From Planctomycetaceae bacterium (GTDB taxonomy: Bacteria; Planctomycetota; Planctomycetia; Planctomycetales; Planctomycetaceae): DNA of 15,722 nucleotides. Shown in pieces: positions 1-6,168 of this stretch. The first letter of the stretch is position 1. Every line of letters begins with the position of its first letter. Where the stretch lies: positions 1 through 15,722 of the forward strand of contig DLVV01000024.1 of assembly GCA_003445035.1 (NCBI GenBank), given 5' to 3'. Made by a program: the position numbers and the translations under genes. Below the pieces are notes generated by a model, which did no database searches, had not been told where the DNA came from, and saw only the letters and a program-made list of their open reading frames with translations.

Positions 1-945
1 ACGTTCCCCTCGATCGGTTCGATCGTCGCACGTGAGCGGGGTCCGCGTCGCAGCGGCATGCCCTCCTACATCAGCGTTCCGGTGGCCAGCAGCATCGGGC
101 TGCGGCCCGGGTATTTCGGCGGCAACTGGATGGGCATGCAGTACGACCCGTTCCAGACCGGTGGTGATCCGAACAATGCCAACTTCAAGGTGGCCAACCT
201 GAACCTGGCCGGCGGGATGACCGTCGATCGCCTGTCATCGCGGCGTGACCTGAATCAGCGGCTGGACCGGATCAGCAAGACCGTCGAGCGGGGTACGCTG
301 TTCGAAGCGATGGACAAGTTCGATCGGGACGCCTTCGAGTTCGTTTCCGGCCCCGCCGCGCGGAAGGCCTTTGACATCAACAGCGAGGACCCCAGAATTC
401 GTGACCGGTATGGTCGGAGCAACTGGGGCCAGAGCACGTTGCTCGCCAGGCGGCTGGTTGAAGCCGGTTCGACCTTCGTCACGGTGCACTTCGGCGGCTG
501 GGACCATCACTGGAACCTCGAGCCGGGTTACAAGAGCGTCCTGCCCCGCGTCGACATGGCCGTCTCGGGCCTGTTGAAAGACCTGTCGGATCGCGGCATG
601 CTCGAATCGACCCTGGTGATCCTTTGCGGCGAATTCAGCCGGACGCCTCGGATGAACGACGGCGGCAACGGGGGTCCCCCGGGCAGCAAGGGCACACCCG
701 GACGCGACCACTGGGGCAACTCGCTGTTCTGCCTGCTGGCCGGTGGCGGCATTCGCGGTGGCCAGGTGGTGGGTTCGACCAACGCCAGGGGCGAACGTCC
801 GCTCACGCGGGCCGTCAAGCCGTGCAACCTGCACGCGACGATCTACAAGGCCCTGGGCATGGACCCGACGCTGCACCTGCTGGACCACCAGGGACGGCCC
901 ACGCCGGTACTCGAGGATCCCTCCCCGATCCACGAGTTGTTCTAG
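1..945 (+). CDS. DUF1501 family protein, C-terminal part (5' end outside window)
   Basis: The reading frame is open from base 1, with no stop before TAG at 943-945, so this is the last 314 residues of a gene that starts upstream. The methionine at 58 is internal. Family landmarks (DUF1501, PF07394, related to the alkaline phosphatase/sulfatase fold) are present in order: a GGWDHH motif (nt about 496-513), the GEFSRTP motif (about 628-648) and GRDHW (about 700-714), followed by the usual GGGIRGGQVVGST stretch and a C-terminal tail ending near a DHQGRP motif. A Gly/Pro-rich linker of about 15 residues separates RTP from GRDHW and is longer than in the two DUF1501 genes at the right end of the window. 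Members are normally Tat-exported; that part is not visible here. No reaction is established for the family. In planctomycetes it usually accompanies PSD1 cytochromes, so such a gene may lie just upstream. Family call is secure; function is unknown. Confidence 0.93.
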   Translation, partial: TFPSIGSIVARERGPRRSGMPSYISVPVASSIGLRPGYFGGNWMGMQYDPFQTGGDPNNANFKVANLNLAGGMTVDRLSSRRDLNQRLDRISKTVERGTLFEAMDKFDRDAFEFVSGPAARKAFDINSEDPRIRDRYGRSNWGQSTLLARRLVEAGSTFVTVHFGGWDHHWNLEPGYKSVLPRVDMAVSGLLKDLSDRGMLESTLVILCGEFSRTPRMNDGGNGGPPGSKGTPGRDHWGNSLFCLLAGGGIRGGQVVGSTNARGERPLTRAVKPCNLHATIYKALGMDPTLHLLDHQGRPTPVLEDPSPIHELF

Positions 946-946
946 G

Positions 947-959
947 CCCTCGCCGAGGG
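947..959 (+). terminator. Weak hairpin just after the DUF1501 stop codon
   Basis: CCCTC-GCC-GAGGG forms a 5-bp GC-rich stem with a 3-nt loop starting two bases after the stop codon. A second small dyad, GGCC-TTT-GGCC, follows at 969-979. There is no run of T after either, so an intrinsic terminator is only a possibility. The rest of the 946-1134 spacer holds nothing else I can support except the ribosome binding site of the next gene (GGAG, 6 nt before the ATG at 1135). Confidence 0.22.
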
Positions 960-1134
960 TTCACTGCAGGCCTTTGGCCATGCCGGCACAACGGCAAGCG
1001 GTGGGACCGTTGTCCACCGAGGTCATTGGTTTCCAACGCGCAGGCCCTCCGCAGAGCTTCCCGCGGGATTCACTGGATGCTGCTGCCGGCTGCGCGTATG
1101 GTGTCACCGGATCCTCCTCGTTGCGGAGCAAGTC

Positions 1135-2160
1135 ATGAGCCTGCCACGTCATCTCGCCGCCCTGGTCGCCGGGTTCATGATGGTGTCCCCTCTGCATGCC
1201 GACGGGTTGGCACCAACTGCCGAAGCGATTCGAGCTGCAATCACCAAGGCGGTGCCGGTACTGGAGAAAGGGGCGGCAGGATCGGCCAAGGAACGAAAGT
1301 GCTTCACGTGCCACAACCAGGCCCTGCCGGTGCTGGCCCTGGTCGGAGCCAGGAAACGCGGCTTTTCGATCAACAAGGAGAACCTGGACAAACAACTCCG
1401 TCACACCGAAACGCACCTGAAACGCGGGCAAAAAGGGTATCTCGAAGGTCGAGGCCAAGGGGGCAAGGTCATCACCGCAGGTTATGCGTTGTGGGCATTG
1501 CAGGCGGGTGGCCGGAAACCGGACGAATTGACGGCCGCCGTGACCCACTTCCTGCTGGAGTACCAGAAAAAGAAGGGGCACTGGAGTCATCCCGGCAAAC
1601 GGCCACCGTCCTCAGGAAGCGACTTCACCACGACATACGTTGCCCTGCGGGGACTGGCCGGATTCGGAACCGAAAAGCAGAAGGCCCGGATCGAAGAACG
1701 AACGAAGGCCGTGCGAGAGTGGCTGCTCGGCGAGAGTCCAAAGGAAACCGAAGCCCGGGTGTTCCGCCTGCGAGCGCTGAAGTCTGTCGAACCGGACGGA
1801 GATGCTGTGACGAAGGCGATCGCGCAGCTTGTCGACAGCCAGCGGAAGGACGGGGGTTGGGCACAGACATCCGAGATGAAAAGCGACGCCTACGCCACGG
1901 CGACCGTGCTGGTCGCGTTGCTTCGCGATGGCGGTCTGTCAGCTGATCACCCGGCGGTCCGTCGCGGTGCTCGGTACCTGGTCGACACGCAACTGGAAGA
2001 CGGATCGTGGCATGTCGTAACCCGCGCCAAGCCGTTTCAAACCTACTTCGAAACGGGATTTCCACACGGCAAGGATCAGTTCATTTCGATCGCTGCCAGC
2101 AGTTGGGCGACTCTGGCGTTGGTGCTGACGATTCCGGAATCGCCTTGCGGACCGCGCTGA
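1135..2160 (+). CDS. Secreted squalene-cyclase/prenyltransferase-like repeat protein with a CxxCH haem motif
   Basis: The 341-residue protein begins with a Sec-type signal peptide (hydrophobic about 5-20, likely cleavage after Leu-His-Ala at 20-22). The start is supported by GGAG six bases upstream. Three QW-like motifs of the alpha/alpha-toroid found in squalene-hopene cyclases and prenyltransferases are visible: QKKKGHW (144-150), QRKDGGW (236-242) and QLEDGSW (286-292). The protein is far shorter than a true squalene-hopene cyclase (about 630 residues) and I see no DxDD catalytic motif, so it is a toroid-fold relative rather than a cyclase. Near the mature N-terminus is CFTCH (56-60), a c-type haem attachment motif, and an export signal fits with haem attachment in the periplasm. 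It ends one base before the stop of the convergent phosphoesterase gene. Known: such repeat proteins occur widely in planctomycetes without assigned function. Inferred: it may be a periplasmic haem protein or a binding scaffold. Fold call good, role unknown. Confidence 0.8.
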   Translation: MSLPRHLAALVAGFMMVSPLHADGLAPTAEAIRAAITKAVPVLEKGAAGSAKERKCFTCHNQALPVLALVGARKRGFSINKENLDKQLRHTETHLKRGQKGYLEGRGQGGKVITAGYALWALQAGGRKPDELTAAVTHFLLEYQKKKGHWSHPGKRPPSSGSDFTTTYVALRGLAGFGTEKQKARIEERTKAVREWLLGESPKETEARVFRLRALKSVEPDGDAVTKAIAQLVDSQRKDGGWAQTSEMKSDAYATATVLVALLRDGGLSADHPAVRRGARYLVDTQLEDGSWHVVTRAKPFQTYFETGFPHGKDQFISIAASSWATLALVLTIPESPCGPR

Positions 2161-2161
2161 G

Positions 2162-3187
2162 CTAGCCGGTTTCCGTAAGCCACTTTGGGAGTGGCAGCTG
2201 GTAAGACCGCTGGCCACCGTAGCCCTTGATGCCCAGTGTGTCGGCGATCGTGATCTCGGCGAAACTCGCGTTGAAATGCGTGGCAGCCATCGTGAGGTAG
2301 TGGGTGTCGTCGTAGACGGTCCAGCGGCTGCGATGCTTGTGGCCGAAGAAACAGGCCAGCACCCGGCCGTCCTCGGCAAACAGCTTGCGGATTTCCCAGC
2401 CGTTGTCGACATAGGAGTTCTGCTTGCCGACAGGCGGGAAAGGCGTGTCGCCACCCTGCCCCGAACCCTTCTCGGGAGTGTGGTGCAGTTCCTCGTGACA
2501 GAAAACCAGCTTCGGTTTCTTCCGGTTCTTTTCCAGGTCCCTGGCCAGCCAGGCCTTCTGCGTGGCATCGACCCAGTAGCCGCCCACCAGTCCGTCCTTG
2601 CCCCTTGGTGGAGATGACTCGTCAGCGGCGTTGTTTGCGTCGAGAACGATCAGGTGGAACCCGTTGTGATCGACCGAGAAGTAGCGGTGTGGCATCTTGG
2701 TGATGGCCAGGAACTCCTGCTTGGTGATGTCTTCCCCGGGATGGGAGCGTCCGATCAGGTCAGCAGACGTGATCTTCTCGTCGCCTCCCTTCAACCAGCC
2801 AACGTCGTGATTGCCCATGACGTGGTAGCGTGGACATTTCAGTCGTGAAAACACGTCGAGGTGGTACTTCAGGCCGGCGATTTGTCCATCGTGCATCGCC
2901 TGGGTGGTTTGCCCCTCGGAGACCTGGATGCCGAAGTCGCCGAGGTCGACTGCGAATTCGGGCTGGAACGTCTTCATCCGTTTGACGAACTTCTGGAAAT
3001 TGGTCGCTCGGCCCGAGGGCCGCGCCCCTTGCAGGTGCGGATCGGCATTGAGTCCGAACCGGAGCATCGGCTTTCGGACCGTCGCTTCGGCCGACGCCGC
3101 CGAACCCAGCGCCGCCAGCCCGGCAGCGGATCGACCAAGAAACGTCCTGCGATCGACAGGGGGTGTCGTGCACTGATGAGTTGTCAT
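2162..3187 (-). CDS. Tat-exported calcineurin-like metallophosphoesterase
   Basis: The 341-residue protein has a twin-arginine signal (RRTFLG at 13-18, then an Ala/Gly-rich hydrophobic stretch to about 30). The binuclear-metal motifs of the calcineurin-like phosphoesterase family (PF00149) appear in order: D49-x-H51 (NADPHL), G83-D84 (DLGDF), GNHD at 125-128, a histidine at 231 (FCHEELH), and GHKH at 282-285. All expected metal ligands are therefore present, and a phosphomonoesterase or phosphodiesterase activity outside the cytoplasm is likely; the substrate cannot be read from sequence. It is the last gene of a minus-strand operon, 36 bases after the 639-residue protein, and is preceded by GGAG nine bases before its ATG. 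The stop lies one base from the stop of the convergent toroid-protein gene, leaving no room for a separate terminator. Folded-state export by Tat fits a metal enzyme loaded in the cytoplasm. Confidence 0.93.
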   Translation of the reverse strand: MTTHQCTTPPVDRRTFLGRSAAGLAALGSAASAEATVRKPMLRFGLNADPHLQGARPSGRATNFQKFVKRMKTFQPEFAVDLGDFGIQVSEGQTTQAMHDGQIAGLKYHLDVFSRLKCPRYHVMGNHDVGWLKGGDEKITSADLIGRSHPGEDITKQEFLAITKMPHRYFSVDHNGFHLIVLDANNAADESSPPRGKDGLVGGYWVDATQKAWLARDLEKNRKKPKLVFCHEELHHTPEKGSGQGGDTPFPPVGKQNSYVDNGWEIRKLFAEDGRVLACFFGHKHRSRWTVYDDTHYLTMAATHFNASFAEITIADTLGIKGYGGQRSYQLPLPKWLTETG

Positions 3188-3223
3188 GTTCGGAGTCTCC
3201 GTCCGATTGCCGATCTCACCCGG

Positions 3224-5143
3224 TCACTTGCCGGGTTTGACTGTCACGTGGACCTCGCCACTGGCGGGGATGTCGACCCGGGTCACCAGCACCACGTGAC
3301 GACCGTCATCGCTCTTCGTGCTGGATTCGACCCGCGCGTTGCCGACCGTATATTCTCCCGCCGACATCAAGAAAGTCACGCGTCCATTGGGAAAAGCGTC
3401 CTTGAGCCGGTTGGTGACCGTCGCGGTGTTTGACGATCGGGTTCCGTCGTTGGGGGCCAGGAAGCGGGCTTCCACCGGTGGCGTTTCCTCCCGCGAGAAC
3501 GGCACCGGGGCGGTCTCGTGGCCGTCATACGTGCAGGTGACCACGCGGTTGTCTTTCAGCCGGACCACCCGGAAGCTGACCGAGTTCGACTTGCCGATCC
3601 TCCGGGTGGGTGTGGCACCAACATTCATCACCTTGGCCCCGGTTCCGTGTCCATCGTGGATCAGGCGGACCTGGTGGCGATCGAAGAATTCGACCGGCGC
3701 ATTGGCCTCGAAGGCGTTGATGATTTTCATCGCCGCCGCTCGACGCTCACCCAGCAACCGGTCGGCTCTTGCGGTGCCGATGTGCCAGGGGTGACCGAAG
3801 TTGAGCACGCTGATCTGCGGGCCGAAGTCAATTCGCCCCACCGGGTCGCCGAACCAGGCCTCGTGGCCGGCGAACTGGTGATTGCCGAAGTTGACCACGT
3901 AGGGGACCTGGAGACGAGAGAGCGAACCCGAGACATAAGCCGGGTTGCAGGCGTTGCTGGAAAGCACCATGTCGGCCCCGACCAGGTTGCAGATTTCGGC
4001 CAGCCGCTCCAGGTACTCGGCCTGGTACTGGGCCGACGTGTCCAGGTGGCCGAAGGTGACCAGGACCGGGTCGCGGGGGTAGGCGGTGACCACGTGCACG
4101 CTTCGCGGTGAGCGACAACTGCCGGTTCGTCGTCCACCGGTGACGTTGACGAACAGGTCGTAGAGGCCCGGTGGCATGTCGTCGGGCAAGGTCACCACGA
4201 CCTCGCGGTCGTAGTAGTACTTGGCCGCGACGTCTTCCTGGAACTTGACGTCTCGCGAAACGACTGCCGGTCCCACAGTGCGGACCAGTCGGACCGAGTC
4301 GATCGTGGCGTCGAAGCCGAGGAAGCGAGCCCGGAACGTCTCGCCGGGTTTTCGGATGGCCTGCTGGTTGAGCCGGGGAAACCGGAAGCGGTGGATCACC
4401 GTTTCGGCCCGTCGTTGCAGGTGGACCGGTTGTCGCCAGCGTGTCTTGCCGGCCGTGATCTTGATCGACTTGATCGTCTCGGACGTCCAGCCGTTGGCCT
4501 GGAGGGTCAGGGAATAGTCATCGCCGGGAGGCAGCCCGGCCAGCCCGCACTGTCCGGTCAGCCAGTTTCGGACCAACACGTTGCGGACCACCATCTTGTC
4601 GCGGGTCAGCACGGCCCGCGCGTCGACCAGGAACGCGTTCTGCTCGCCGGAGAGCCGGAAGTTCAGGTGCCCGTGCGGTTTTGTCCAGGTCCGAAAGCCC
4701 TCGATGCGGCACCCGGATTTCTTGCCGTTGGGCCGGTGCGTGATGCGGATCTCGTGACGGCCTTTTTCCAGTCCCTCGGCCACGACCAGTTCTCGAGGTG
4801 TTCCCAGGGGGCGGATGATGCGGGCGAAGTGGCCGTCGATCGCGATGTCCAGTCGGCCGAGGTTGGGAGGTCCGTAGGCGGGAACGTTGTGGCTTCCGAG
4901 CCGGATGGAGAAACCGGTGCCTTCGAAGCTCAGCACCAGGCGGGCACGGTCCTCGGATGTCCGCAGCGACGTCACCTCGGCGAAGCGAAAGCGATCGGGT
5001 GTCCAGTCGCCGGTTCGCGAGACACGTTGTTCGTCGAGTGCCGAGATCCACTCGGAGGCCTCGACGGCTGCCGGATGCGCGATGGCGGTTGTCCAGAGGC
5101 CGGCCAGCAAGATCAGCCGTCGGCAACCTGTGAGTGATGACAT
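3224..5143 (-). CDS. Secreted multidomain protein with a degenerate phosphoesterase-like domain
   Basis: The 639-residue protein has a Sec signal peptide (about 1-30). Visible parts: a beta-rich N-terminal module (about 31-152, with GTGFSIRLG and GRHEIRITH) resembling carbohydrate-binding-like jelly rolls; a segment at about 170-245 resembling a carboxypeptidase-regulatory-like sandwich (GLAGLPPGDDYSLTL); another beta domain (about 250-355); a calcineurin-phosphoesterase-like domain (about 356-550); and a C-terminal Ig-like domain (about 551-639). In the phosphoesterase-like part the catalytic motifs are eroded: GHLDTS (365-370) where DxH is expected, SSNACN (395-400) where GD is expected, GNHQ (420-423) instead of GNHD, and DGHGT (497-501) instead of GHxH. 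It is therefore probably non-catalytic, a binding or regulatory partner. It sits 37 bases after the creatininase-family gene and 36 before an intact phosphoesterase, with GGAG upstream of its ATG. The beta-domain assignments are tentative; the fold call rests on motif order. Confidence 0.75.
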   Translation of the reverse strand: MSSLTGCRRLILLAGLWTTAIAHPAAVEASEWISALDEQRVSRTGDWTPDRFRFAEVTSLRTSEDRARLVLSFEGTGFSIRLGSHNVPAYGPPNLGRLDIAIDGHFARIIRPLGTPRELVVAEGLEKGRHEIRITHRPNGKKSGCRIEGFRTWTKPHGHLNFRLSGEQNAFLVDARAVLTRDKMVVRNVLVRNWLTGQCGLAGLPPGDDYSLTLQANGWTSETIKSIKITAGKTRWRQPVHLQRRAETVIHRFRFPRLNQQAIRKPGETFRARFLGFDATIDSVRLVRTVGPAVVSRDVKFQEDVAAKYYYDREVVVTLPDDMPPGLYDLFVNVTGGRRTGSCRSPRSVHVVTAYPRDPVLVTFGHLDTSAQYQAEYLERLAEICNLVGADMVLSSNACNPAYVSGSLSRLQVPYVVNFGNHQFAGHEAWFGDPVGRIDFGPQISVLNFGHPWHIGTARADRLLGERRAAAMKIINAFEANAPVEFFDRHQVRLIHDGHGTGAKVMNVGATPTRRIGKSNSVSFRVVRLKDNRVVTCTYDGHETAPVPFSREETPPVEARFLAPNDGTRSSNTATVTNRLKDAFPNGRVTFLMSAGEYTVGNARVESSTKSDDGRHVVLVTRVDIPASGEVHVTVKPGK

Positions 5144-5180
5144 GGGTGTGCTCCGGGAACGGTTTGCGGAGGAGCCTGGT

Positions 5181-6056
5181 TCAGGCGATCGGGTCGTGTT
5201 GGCCCCAGGGAATCGGCATCGTCGGGGCGGGATCCTGGTGGCGGGTGCGGGACGCGCGGGGACGGTTGCGGAAGAACTCGACGATTGCCGAGAGTTGTTT
5301 GACCGATTCGTTGTAGACCTGCTCGCCCTTCTCGGCGGTTGCCAGTTCGGGTTCTCCCATCACCCCGCGAGGCGAGTAGGTGCTGGTCCAGGATGTCAGC
5401 GCGGCCGGACCCTTCGCCAGCAGGTCGCCCCAGATGTAGGGGTTGCCGTCGTTGAGCGTGCTGATGTGGTTGTGGACCCGATCGGTGCGGACATGGTCAC
5501 CCTCGAGAAACAGGTACAGCGACGTCTCGAGTTCGCAGGCGTGTGACATCCCGCCGGGGAATGTGCTCTCTCGCCAGCCGGGCAGGAAATCCGGGTCGAT
5601 CGACAGCAACTGCCACCACGCCACCAGGATGCACTCGGCGTCGGTCTCGAGATTGGTCCGACGTGCGGCCAGGTCGAGATTCGGCATGTTCGACCCGTGT
5701 CCGTTGAGCAGGATGATCTTCTTGAAGCCGTGGTAGGCCAGCGACCTGGTGACGTCGAGCACCTGCTCGATGAACGTCTGGTAGTGCGTGTTGATCGTGC
5801 CGGGAAAATCCATCACGTGGCCGGTGTACCCGTAGGCGATCGTTGGCAACACCAGTAACTTGTCGGGGTGAGCCTGCCCGACACCCCGGGCGATCTCGCC
5901 GGGGCAGACCAGGTCGACATCCAGCGGCAGGTGGTCACCGTGCTGCTCGACGGCGCCGCAGGGGACGACACAGACCTGGTTGGTGCCGATCGCGTCGTTG
6001 ATCTCCGGCCAGGTCAGCTTCTCGTATCGGTACTCGGCGTCGGCTCGACTGTTCAT
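5181..6056 (-). CDS. Creatininase-family amidohydrolase (non-creatininase subtype)
   Basis: I place the start at the ATG at 6056 (291 residues), because AAGGA lies 7 bases upstream and the family homology begins soon after. A longer reading to 6206 would add 50 residues unlike the family. Metal-site residues of the creatininase/FAPy-deformylase/MftE family (PF02633) are visible: E37 and H39 (GAVEQHGDHLPLD), D48, H120 (NGHGSN) and E177 within SHACELETS; the family tail motif ATAEKG is at 240-244. Bacterial creatininase carries Glu at the position two after the histidine (HYEN); here it is Ser122 (HGSN), as in the FAPy-deformylase and MftE branches, which argues against creatinine as substrate. 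No signal peptide, so cytoplasmic. It is the first gene of a three-gene operon with two exported phosphoesterase-type proteins. Family certain, substrate unknown; likely hydrolysis of a cyclic amide or formamide. Confidence 0.92.
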   Translation of the reverse strand: MNSRADAEYRYEKLTWPEINDAIGTNQVCVVPCGAVEQHGDHLPLDVDLVCPGEIARGVGQAHPDKLLVLPTIAYGYTGHVMDFPGTINTHYQTFIEQVLDVTRSLAYHGFKKIILLNGHGSNMPNLDLAARRTNLETDAECILVAWWQLLSIDPDFLPGWRESTFPGGMSHACELETSLYLFLEGDHVRTDRVHNHISTLNDGNPYIWGDLLAKGPAALTSWTSTYSPRGVMGEPELATAEKGEQVYNESVKQLSAIVEFFRNRPRASRTRHQDPAPTMPIPWGQHDPIA

Positions 6057-6168
6057 CGTTTGGTCCTTGGATCCGGGATGTGAGGATGCTGCTTGGCAGT
6101 GGTTCGGACAATGTGAGAAGATAGTCTCTCGTAGAGATCGTTTGACTGCACGCTCGACGGGAATTCCT
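6057..6168. promoter_or_regulatory. Divergent control region between amidohydrolase operon and PSD1 cytochrome
   Basis: This 112-base spacer separates two divergently transcribed units and must hold both promoters unless they lie inside genes. A small perfect dyad TCTCT-CGT-AGAGA occupies 6125-6137 and could be an operator. On the minus strand TATCTT (6118-6123) is preceded at a 17-base spacing by GTCAAA, a poor but correctly spaced -10/-35 pair. AAGGA near 6064-6068 (minus strand) is the ribosome binding site for the amidohydrolase. No convincing sigma-70 box is visible for the plus strand. Confidence 0.3.

Noticed and set aside
624..1946. A 440-codon plus-strand frame covering the end of the first DUF1501 gene, the spacer and most of the toroid gene
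   Set aside because: Its product is Arg/Gly/Pro-rich without motifs and overlaps two genes with clear motifs in another frame.
1135..2160. A functional squalene-hopene cyclase
   Set aside because: The protein is about half the usual length, is secreted, and lacks a visible DxDD motif; only the toroid repeats are shared.
5980..6168. An upstream ATG extension of the PSD1 cytochrome
   Set aside because: It would overlap the divergent amidohydrolase coding sequence, swallow its ribosome binding site, and bury the signal peptide 60 residues into the protein.
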